A DNA stretch of 64,000 nt from Haloglomus irregulare (GTDB taxonomy: Archaea; Halobacteriota; Halobacteria; Halobacteriales; Haloarculaceae): assembly GCF_007421925.1 (NCBI RefSeq), contig NZ_QMDX01000013.1, positions 1 through 64,000 of the forward strand, given 5' to 3'. The notes beneath the pieces are model-generated. The model was not told the DNA's origin. It made no database searches and saw only the letters and a list, made by a program, of their open reading frames with translations. Every line of letters starts with the position of its first letter. Position 1 is the first letter of the stretch. This document shows, in pieces, positions 53,299 to 60,656 of this stretch. Both the position numbers and the translations under genes were made by a program.

Positions 53299-53817
53299 GA
53301 ACCGCGGCGACCCGCCGTGTCGTTCCCGCAGGAGCCGTGCGTGCCCCGCACGAACGCGGCGGAGCCAGCGGGCCGGGTGGACGGGGCGTTCGGTTCGTCG
53401 CTGTCCACGCCGGGGAGGCGGCCGCCGGGTTCGAACACCTCGTGGCTCCTCCCGACCGTACCCGTTCCGGGCGTGTGATGCAGGAGCAGGGACGTCGGGA
53501 CTCATCCCGTACGTCCGGGAGCGCGGCGTCGAGGTGAGCACGTCGAGTCACCGTTCGACTCCCACCCCGGCGTGTCCGACGTCGGACCGGTCGACGGCGT
53601 CGAACACGAACGCCTGCTGCGTACCGAGTGGACAGGGGTACGTCGGCATCCTGAGCACTCCGGGGCCGACGTGGTCGTCACGACGGTGGAGGACGAGGCG
53701 TCGGAGCAACGACGCGGGGGGCGACGCCCACGGCCAGACGGCGCTCCATCGGAACCGCTCTGCGGGGCCTCCCTTCCGACACGTTCTAATCCGCCGGCAT
53801 CCGAACCTCGACAACGG
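53299..53817. other. gene-poor stretch before gpmI
   Basis: 519 bases without a convincing gene; the gpmI frame stays open over part of it but lacks coding character before the ATG at 53818. Confidence 0.5.
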
Positions 53818-55338
53818 ATGCGAGGCGCACTCGTCGTGCTCGACGGCTGGGGGCTCTCCCCCGAGGACCAGGTCGGCCGGGACGCCGTGGCCGCCGCCGA
53901 CACCCCGAACTTCGACCGCTACCGCGAGGCCGGCGCCTTCGGGACGCTCACCACCCACGGCCGCGCGGTCGGGCTCCCGGAGGGCCAGATGGGTAACAGC
54001 GAGGTCGGCCACCTCAACGTCGGCGCCGGGCGGGTCGTCAAGCAGGACTCGACCCGCGTCTCCGACGACGTCGCCGACGGCTCCTTCTTCGAGAACGGGA
54101 CGCTGCTGTCGGCCTTCCAGTACGCCGACGCCCATGACGGTCGCGTCCACCTCATGGGCCTGGTCAGCGACGGCGGCGTCCACTCGATGCAGGAGCACCT
54201 CCACGCGCTCGTCGAACTCGCGGACCGGCAGGACGTGCCCGCAGTCACCCACGCGTCCACGGACGGTCGGGACACGGCACCCACCTCCGGTGCGGACTTC
54301 CTCCGCGAGTTCGGGGCCGTGACCGAGCAGTACGGCACCGGCGACGTGGCGACGGTGACCGGCCGCTACTACGCGATGGACCGGAACGAGAACTGGGAAC
54401 GGACGAAACGGGCGTACGACGCCATCGTCCGTCGCGAGGCCGACCACGAGGCCCCCTCCGCGGTCGCGGCCGTCGAGGAGTCGTACGACCGCGACACCAC
54501 CGACGAGCACGTCGAGCCGACGCTGGTCGAGGGCGGGCCCGCGCTCGCCGAGGGCGACGCGGTCGTCTGCTTCAATTTCCGGGCCGACCGCGCCCGGCAA
54601 CTCGTCCGCATGCTCGCGGACGTCCGCCCGGAGTGGGACGTCGACACCGACCCGCCCGACGTGCGCGTCGTGACGATGACCGAGTACGACGCCACCTTCG
54701 ACCTGCCCGTGGCCTACCCGCCGAGCCGGCCTGTGGGCGTGCTGGGCGAGGCGGTTTCGGACGCGGGGTGCACCCAGCTCCGGGCCGCCGAATCCGAGAA
54801 GTACGCCCACGTCACCTACTTCCTCAACGGCGGCCGCGAGGTCGCGTTCGAGGGTGAGGAGCGCGAGATCGTCGAGAGCCCGGACGTGGCGACCTACGAC
54901 CGGCAACCGGCGATGCACGCGCCCGAACTCACGGACGCCGTCGTCGGCCGCATCGGGCGCGAGGACCCGGACGTGCTCGTGTTGAACTACGCGAACCCGG
55001 ACATGGTCGGGCACACGGGCGACTTCGACGCCGCCGTCGCCGCCGTCGAGGCCGTCGACGAGCAACTGGAGCGGCTGGTCGCCGCCTGCCACGACGCCGG
55101 CGCGCACGTGCTGGTGACGGCCGACCACGGCAACGCCGACGACATGGGGACCGGGGAGGACCCGCACACGGCGCACACACTCAATCCGGTCCCGTTCATC
55201 TCGCTGCCGTCCGAGGGTGGTGACAGTGACGTGACGGTCCGCGAGACGGGGACGCTGGCGGACCTGGCGCCGACACTACTGGACCGGATGGACATCGAAG
55301 CGCCCGACGCGATGGCGGGCGAGCCGCTGCTGGAGTGA
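53818..55338 (+). CDS. gpmI: 2,3-bisphosphoglycerate-independent phosphoglycerate mutase
   Basis: 506 residues from the ATG at 53818. Alkaline-phosphatase-superfamily metal sites: Asp9 (VVLDGWG), the phospho-serine Ser61 in MGNSEVGH, DGRDTAPTSG and the late VTADHGNADDM. The size matches bacterial-type iPGM. It interconverts 3- and 2-phosphoglycerate in glycolysis/gluconeogenesis. Convergent with the aldehyde:ferredoxin oxidoreductase gene across a hairpin-rich gap. Confidence 0.96.
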   Translation: MRGALVVLDGWGLSPEDQVGRDAVAAADTPNFDRYREAGAFGTLTTHGRAVGLPEGQMGNSEVGHLNVGAGRVVKQDSTRVSDDVADGSFFENGTLLSAFQYADAHDGRVHLMGLVSDGGVHSMQEHLHALVELADRQDVPAVTHASTDGRDTAPTSGADFLREFGAVTEQYGTGDVATVTGRYYAMDRNENWERTKRAYDAIVRREADHEAPSAVAAVEESYDRDTTDEHVEPTLVEGGPALAEGDAVVCFNFRADRARQLVRMLADVRPEWDVDTDPPDVRVVTMTEYDATFDLPVAYPPSRPVGVLGEAVSDAGCTQLRAAESEKYAHVTYFLNGGREVAFEGEEREIVESPDVATYDRQPAMHAPELTDAVVGRIGREDPDVLVLNYANPDMVGHTGDFDAAVAAVEAVDEQLERLVAACHDAGAHVLVTADHGNADDMGTGEDPHTAHTLNPVPFISLPSEGGDSDVTVRETGTLADLAPTLLDRMDIEAPDAMAGEPLLE

Positions 55339-55552
55339 TCTCGAGATTCGGGTCGAGAGGGATCCACGCTCGTCCTGCATACCGCGCCGCAGGCGCGGTT
55401 TCACCACCGCTGGAGCAGGCTCCAGCGAGGTTCGGGCTATCACCCTCACCGGCGCTGAACGAGGGTCCTGCTGGCCGTCAGGCCAGCACGTCCGAGTGAA
55501 GCGCCGGCATTTTTTCTGAACGTTTCTTGCCGCGAGCGGAGAAAAGCTCCAG
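55339..55552. repeat. hairpin cluster and 3' element between gpmI and AOR
   Basis: Four consecutive inverted repeats: ACCGCGCC-GCA-GGCGCGGT (55381-55399), CGCTGGAGC-AG-GCTCCAGCG (55408-55427), ACCCTC/GAGGGT (55442-55466) and TGCTGGCC-GTCA-GGCCAGCA (55469-55488). Then the conserved TTCTGAACGTTTCTTGC motif (55514-55530) next to the AOR stop. The GTCA loop is shared with the EF-2 element. It probably ends both convergent transcripts. Confidence 0.7.
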
Positions 55553-57496
55553 TTAGTCGTCGCTCGGCGCGGCCGCGCCGCTCCCGCTGGAGACGCCCGT
55601 GCCGGGGCCGACCTCGATGTCCAGCTCCTCGAGCTTCTCGTCCGGGACGACGCCGTCGACCCAGCCGCGCACCTCGTAGTACTCCTCGAGCATCGGCTCC
55701 AGCTCGCAGACCTCGCCCTCCGAGGCACCCTGCCCCGGCATGGTACCGGGCCTGTCCGGCAGGAACCGCTCGGGCAGCGTGTCGTCGCTGCCGTCGAAGC
55801 CCGCGAGGTTGTTGTAGTACCGTTCGAGGGTGTAGATGCGCTCGCCCGCCTCGACCAGCTCCTCCTCACCGACGTCCAGGCCGGTCATCCCGTTGTACTG
55901 GAGCACGTACTCCTCGACGCCCTCCGCGAACGCGTTGAACTTGCAGATGTCGAAGGAGTCGGAGATGGCGTGCAGGTCCTGGAAGGTGGCGCACAGCTCG
56001 CCCTTGCCCTCCCAGGCGTACGGATCGACCTTCTCCGGGATGCCGAGGATCTCCGCCGCGGGCGTGTAGCCCCGCAGGTGGCAGGCGCCGCGGTTCGAGG
56101 TCGCGTAGCCGATGCCCATCCCCTTCATGCAGCGCGGGTCGTAGGCGGCCATCGACTGCCCCTTGACCGCCAGGGAGTTCTCGTGGGCGTCGAACGCCTC
56201 GGCGAGGTGGTCGGGGCCGTCCGCGAGGTGGTCCGCGAGCTCGGTCTCGCGGGTGGCGATCGCGTCGAGCATCTCGACCATCGCCTCGGTGTCGCCCCAG
56301 TCGATACCGTCGCCGAGACCGTCAAACTTCCCCTCCTCGGTCATCTCCATCGCCATCGCGAGCGTGTTGCCCGCGTCGATGGTGTCCATCCCGTGGTCGT
56401 TGCACTTCTGCAGCATGAGCGCGATCTCGTCGCGCTCCGTGTGGCCGGCGTTCGGGCCGAGCGCCCACGCCGACTCGTACTCGTACGATTCGGTGCGGAC
56501 GTTCAGCTCCTCGCCCTTGTGCATCACGTCGACCTCGACCTCCTTCTTGCAGGCGACCGGGCAGGAGTGACAGGTCGGTTCGTCGACGAGGATGTTCTCG
56601 CGGACGTTCTCGCCGGAGACGCGCTCGGAGTCGAACTCCTCATCGCCCCAGCCGTCTGCCTGCGCGTCGGCCGTCGAGGTGTACTTTCCGTTGTTCGCCG
56701 GGAGCCCGGACATCTCCTCGGTCGCGTTCATCAGGACGTTCGTCCCGTACAGCGAGAGCCCGCCCTCGTTGGGCGCGGTCACGTCGGACTCCTGGATGAG
56801 CTCCATCGCCTGCTGGTGGCCCTGCTTGAACGTCTCCGGGTCCGCCGGCTGCTGCATCTTCGTCGAGGACTTGACCACGATCGCCTTCAGCTTCTTGTTC
56901 CCCATCACGCAGCCCGTGCCACCGCGGCCGGAGGCACGGTCGTCCTCGTTGATGATGGCGGAGTACTTGACCTCGTTCTCCCCGGCCTGGCCGATGGCCA
57001 TGCAGGAGAGGTTCCTGCCGTAGGCTCCATCGTGGCGCTCCTCCAGCGCGTCCATCGTGTCGTGGACGCCGCGGCCCCAGAGGTCGGAGGCGTCGTGGAG
57101 CGTGACCTCGCCGTCCTCGACGAGGGCGTAGACGGGCTCGTCGGCCCGCCCCTCGAAGAGGAGGCCGTCGAAGCCGGCCCACTTGAGCCGGGCGCCGGAC
57201 CAGCCGCCGTGGTGGCTGTCCGTCACCGTCCCCGTCAGCGGGGACTTCGTGCAGATGGCGATGCGGCCGGACATCGTCACCTGCGTCCCCGTGAGCGGGC
57301 CGTTCATGAACGCGAGCAGGTTGTCCTCGCCCAGCGGGTCCACCTCGGGTCCCTGGTCGAAGACGTACTTCACGCCGAGGCCGCGCGCCCCGATGTACTT
57401 GCGTGCGTCCTCATCGTCGACGCTCTCGTAGCCGACCGAATCACTGGAGAGGTCGACGCGTGCGACACGGTCTTGGAATCCGCCGAGGTCTGTCAT
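55553..57496 (-). CDS. aldehyde:ferredoxin oxidoreductase (tungstoenzyme family)
   Basis: 647 residues from the ATG at 57494-57496. The [4Fe-4S] cluster cysteines are Cys309, Cys312, Cys316 (CHSCPVAC) and Cys518 (DSFDICKF). Tungstopterin-binding regions include DSHHGGWSGARLKWAG and YATSNRGACHLRG. It oxidises an aldehyde (or glyceraldehyde-3-phosphate-like substrate) and reduces ferredoxin; the physiological substrate is not evident. Single gene, with no ferredoxin gene beside it (a J-domain ferredoxin fusion is elsewhere, at 28617). Confidence 0.95.
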   Translation of the reverse strand: MTDLGGFQDRVARVDLSSDSVGYESVDDEDARKYIGARGLGVKYVFDQGPEVDPLGEDNLLAFMNGPLTGTQVTMSGRIAICTKSPLTGTVTDSHHGGWSGARLKWAGFDGLLFEGRADEPVYALVEDGEVTLHDASDLWGRGVHDTMDALEERHDGAYGRNLSCMAIGQAGENEVKYSAIINEDDRASGRGGTGCVMGNKKLKAIVVKSSTKMQQPADPETFKQGHQQAMELIQESDVTAPNEGGLSLYGTNVLMNATEEMSGLPANNGKYTSTADAQADGWGDEEFDSERVSGENVRENILVDEPTCHSCPVACKKEVEVDVMHKGEELNVRTESYEYESAWALGPNAGHTERDEIALMLQKCNDHGMDTIDAGNTLAMAMEMTEEGKFDGLGDGIDWGDTEAMVEMLDAIATRETELADHLADGPDHLAEAFDAHENSLAVKGQSMAAYDPRCMKGMGIGYATSNRGACHLRGYTPAAEILGIPEKVDPYAWEGKGELCATFQDLHAISDSFDICKFNAFAEGVEEYVLQYNGMTGLDVGEEELVEAGERIYTLERYYNNLAGFDGSDDTLPERFLPDRPGTMPGQGASEGEVCELEPMLEEYYEVRGWVDGVVPDEKLEELDIEVGPGTGVSSGSGAAAPSDD

Positions 57497-57761
57497 GGTG
57501 AACCAGTATGATTAGTATAGGGCCGCACCGTGTTAGAAATTGCCATCGGAGCGAAACCGTTCGTGGTTACATCGGCCGGTCGGCCCGCCGTCGATTGCCG
57601 GCGAGTATTTATATCAGTCGGGTGGTCAGTTCGCACGACCAGTCACCGGCCGGTGACGGTCCCGCGGCGCTAGCCGCCGGCGGTATCGTGCGTCACGGCG
57701 TCGGCGTGGTCGCCCGTCGGGAACCGTCACGGGTTTCCGGCCCGCTCGCACCCGTCCGGAC

Positions 57762-58199
57762 GTGTCCACGGCATCACGCCCCGTCCGCTGGGGGCGGCGG
57801 CTGGTACCGGTGGCCGTGGCGGCCGCCGTGCTCGTCGCCAGCGTAAGCGAGCCGAGCGGCGGGCCGCCGGCGCCGCCGGTACTCGGGGTGTCGGCCGACA
57901 AACTGCTCCACGGCGCCGCGTACGCGACGCTGGCGGCCGCGGTGGCGCTCGGCCTCGCGACGCCGCGAGGTGACGGGACGCCGGCCGGGCCGGTGCCCCC
58001 GTCCGGTCCGACGCGTCGCCGGGTCGTCGGCCTGGCTATCGGTGTGGCCGCCGTATACGGGGTGGTGATGGAGGGACTCCAGGGGCCGCTGCCGTACCGC
58101 ACGTTCGACCTGCTGGATGCCGTGGCCAACGCGGTCGGGGCGGCTATCGGCGCTGGCGCCTGGACCGTGGGTGCGACGCTCCGGGACCGGGTGTCGTGA
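57762..58199 (+). CDS. VanZ-like membrane protein
   Basis: 145 residues from the GTG at 57762. Four hydrophobic segments (about 12-28, 45-65, 88-102, 120-140) and the VanZ-family pattern: DKLLHGAAYATLAAAV in helix 2 and GLQGPLPYRTFDLLDAVANA in the last loop/helix. VanZ-like proteins are widespread membrane proteins of unclear role. A TATA-like patch GAGTATTTATATC lies about 150 bases upstream. Confidence 0.85.
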   Translation: MSTASRPVRWGRRLVPVAVAAAVLVASVSEPSGGPPAPPVLGVSADKLLHGAAYATLAAAVALGLATPRGDGTPAGPVPPSGPTRRRVVGLAIGVAAVYGVVMEGLQGPLPYRTFDLLDAVANAVGAAIGAGAWTVGATLRDRVS

Positions 58200-58594
58200 T
58201 TCGCCGCCACGACCGCCTTCACGGCCCACCTGGCGGGTCCGGGGGATCTCGGCTCGGCGACGAGCGTCGCCTCCGGGCGGTCGAGAAGCCGGGTGGCGAC
58301 GGCGTCGACGACGGGATCAAGCGCGGCCGCGGACCGCTCCAGTCGGCCGACGACGGTGGGGGTCCACGCCGGGGTGGAGCGACTCACGGCCCGGGAGCGT
58401 CGTCCCGGTCACATCGATGTCGGTGACGGCCCCCGGACCGCCTCGGGTGACACCCGGGATGTGGCGCCCGAGGGTAGCACGCACGGCCGCCCCCGCCTCG
58501 CATCGTTCGTTGACATACGCCATGGGGCTCTTCCGGGCGGGCCACACCGACGCCGACCCGACACCGCTTTCCGCCCGCATCAGCAACCGTCCGT
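58200..58594. other. gap with a possible decayed minus-strand gene
   Basis: On the minus strand a protein-like run starts at the ATG at 58523 (MAYVNERCEAGAAVRATLG) and its later part continues in another frame (VGRLERSAAALDPVVDAVA). This suggests a frameshifted small gene, but it has no clear end and overlaps the VanZ-like gene antisense. Evidence is weak. Confidence 0.3.
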
Positions 58595-59677
58595 ATGAGC
58601 ACGGAGGAGCCGAGCCCGGAGGTGTACGAGTCCGGCCGGGGGATGGACGCGCACAACGCGGCGATGCGCGAGATCCGGTCGCGTCGCGACGAGACCTACG
58701 ACCCCCGCGAGCCGACCCGGGTCTGGCTCGACGAGGACAACACGCCCGACGGGACCCGCCGGTCGCTGACCATCATCCTCAACACGGGCGGCTGCCGGTG
58801 GGCCCGCGCCGGCGGCTGCACGATGTGTGGCTACGTCGCCGAGTCCGTCGAGGGCGGCAGCGTGAGCCACGAGGACCTGATGACCCAGGTCGAGAAGTGC
58901 CTCGACCACGAGGCCGACGACGCGGACGACCCCGCGCCCCTGGTCAAGATCTACACCTCGGGCTCGTTCCTCGACGAGCGGGAGGTGCCCGCCGAGACCC
59001 GCGCCGCCATCGGCGAGACGTTCGGCGACCGCGAGCGTATCGTCGTCGAGTCGCTACCCGATTTCGTCGACGCCGACAAGCTCGCGGACTTCACGGGCCA
59101 GGGACTCGCGACGGACGTCGCCGTCGGCCTGGAGACCGCGACCGACCGGGTGCGACATGACTGCGTCAACAAGTACTTCGATTTCGCCGACTTCGAGGCC
59201 GCCTGTGCCGAGGCCCGCGCGGCCGACGCCGGCGTGAAGGCGTACCTCCTCATGAAGCCGCCCTTCCTCTCGGAACCCGAGGCCGTCGCGGACATGAAGT
59301 CGTCCGTCCGGCGTTGTGCCGCCGTCGAGGGCTGTCACACCGTCTCGATGAACCCCTGTAACGTCCAGCGCTACACGATGGTCGAGGACCTCTTCCACGA
59401 CGGGGGCTACCGGGCGCCCTGGCTCTGGTCGGTCGCGGATGTCCTCGAATCGACGACGGACACCGACGCCATCGTCGTCTCGGACCCGGTCGGCCACGGC
59501 TCCGACCGCGGCGCCCACAACTGCGGCGACTGCGACGACGACGTCCAGACCGCCATCAAGGACTTCGACCTCCGGCAGGACCCCTCGGTCTTCGAGCAGG
59601 TGTCCTGCGACTGCGAACTCACCTGGGAGGCCGTGATGGAGCGAGAGACGAGCTACGGCATGCCGCTGGCACGGTAG
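58595..59677 (+). CDS. archaeosine synthesis radical-SAM enzyme RaSEA
   Basis: 360 residues. The radical-SAM cysteines have the unusual C-x7-C-x2-C spacing of this family: Cys67, Cys75, Cys78 in GGCRWARAGGCTMCGY. Later conserved blocks are KIYTSGSFLDEREVP, VGLETATDRVRHDCVNK and SMNPCNVQRYT, and the C-terminal cysteine-rich part is HNCGDCDDD and VSCDCELTW. With ArcS it converts preQ0 at position 15 of tRNA to archaeosine. Its ATG is clear; no ArcS gene is adjacent in this window. Confidence 0.95.
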   Translation: MSTEEPSPEVYESGRGMDAHNAAMREIRSRRDETYDPREPTRVWLDEDNTPDGTRRSLTIILNTGGCRWARAGGCTMCGYVAESVEGGSVSHEDLMTQVEKCLDHEADDADDPAPLVKIYTSGSFLDEREVPAETRAAIGETFGDRERIVVESLPDFVDADKLADFTGQGLATDVAVGLETATDRVRHDCVNKYFDFADFEAACAEARAADAGVKAYLLMKPPFLSEPEAVADMKSSVRRCAAVEGCHTVSMNPCNVQRYTMVEDLFHDGGYRAPWLWSVADVLESTTDTDAIVVSDPVGHGSDRGAHNCGDCDDDVQTAIKDFDLRQDPSVFEQVSCDCELTWEAVMERETSYGMPLAR

Positions 59678-59758
59678 TGACACCGTAGCGGTTCGCGGTC
59701 AGCCCGGCTTGGAGGAGGGGTGGAGTGTTCCGGACGGTCCCGGCGAACCGAGCGCCCG

Positions 59759-60586
59759 CTACGTGAACTTCCGGATGACGTCGAAGGCCCGGTCACGGAG
59801 TCGGTCGGGGAGAAAGCGGAGTTTGACCAGCAGGTCCGCGAACCCGCCGACGACGTAGCGTGGCTCCGGGTCCGGCGAGACGCCGGCCGCCAGGATGACC
59901 CGGGCGACCTCCGTCGGGGACACGGCGACCGGCGAGTCGGCGCCGAACAGCGAGGCGTCCTCCTGGAACGCGTAGATATCGGCGTAGGCGTCCGTCCGGT
60001 CGTACTGCTCCAGCTCCTCGCCGACCCGCTCGCGGAACTCGGTCTGTACCGGCCCGGGCTGGACGACGCTCACGTCGACCCCGTGGGGGGCGACCTCGTT
60101 GCGGAGAGCGTCGCTGTACCCCTCCATCGCGAACTTGGAGGCGGAGTAGGCGCCCATCCCGGGCGAGGCCAGCCGGCCCGCGACCGAGGAGACGTTGACG
60201 ATGGTCCCGTCCTCGCGTTCGCGCATGTGCGGGAGCACCCCCCGGACCAGCCGGTGGGGGCCGAACAGGTTGACGTCGAACTGCCGCTGCAGCAGGTCGT
60301 CGGGCACGTCCTCTATGGGGCCGTGCTGGCCGTAGCCGGCGTTGTTGACGAGGCAGTCGACGCGGCCGTCCCGCTCGACGATGCGGTCGACGACGCGCTC
60401 GATGTCGTCCGGGTCGGTCACGTCCAGCGTGTTGATATCACAGCCCGCCTCGCCCAGCCGCTCGATGTCCGCCGTGTCGCGTGCGGTGGCGTACACCCGC
60501 CAGTCGTCCTCGAGGAAGGCGTAGGCGGTCGCCCGCCCGATACCGGAGGAACAGCCCGTGATGAGGACCGTCTTCGTGTCGGCCAT
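59759..60586 (-). CDS. short-chain dehydrogenase/reductase
   Basis: 275 residues from the ATG at 60586. NAD(P) motif TGCSSGIGRATA, NNAGYG, catalytic Ser in IVNVSSVAG and the Tyr/Lys pair in AYSASKFAMEGY. Classical SDR; the aspartate-lacking ATARD segment suggests NADPH. Substrate unknown. It is the last gene before the RtcB gene on the minus strand. Confidence 0.93.
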   Translation of the reverse strand: MADTKTVLITGCSSGIGRATAYAFLEDDWRVYATARDTADIERLGEAGCDINTLDVTDPDDIERVVDRIVERDGRVDCLVNNAGYGQHGPIEDVPDDLLQRQFDVNLFGPHRLVRGVLPHMREREDGTIVNVSSVAGRLASPGMGAYSASKFAMEGYSDALRNEVAPHGVDVSVVQPGPVQTEFRERVGEELEQYDRTDAYADIYAFQEDASLFGADSPVAVSPTEVARVILAAGVSPDPEPRYVVGGFADLLVKLRFLPDRLRDRAFDVIRKFT

Positions 60587-60633
60587 GTCCGCGGCTCGGA
60601 GCCGGCACACTTAGCGGTGGCCGTTTCCGTCTT

Positions 60634-60649
60634 CGGCCGGAGCGCCCGC
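60634..60649. repeat. short copy of the GC-rich repeat unit
   Basis: CGGCCGGAGCGCCCGC, 8 bases beyond the RtcB stop. It matches the first half of the 32-base repeat units at 10335 and 42855. It has the same orientation relative to the minus-strand gene end as the other copies. Confidence 0.5.
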
Positions 60650-60656
60650 CTCGGCG

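Noticed and set aside
58200-58523. Frameshifted minus-strand gene beside VanZ
   Set aside because: Protein-like parts lack a stop and a recognisable family; evidence too weak, so left only as a note in the gap entry.
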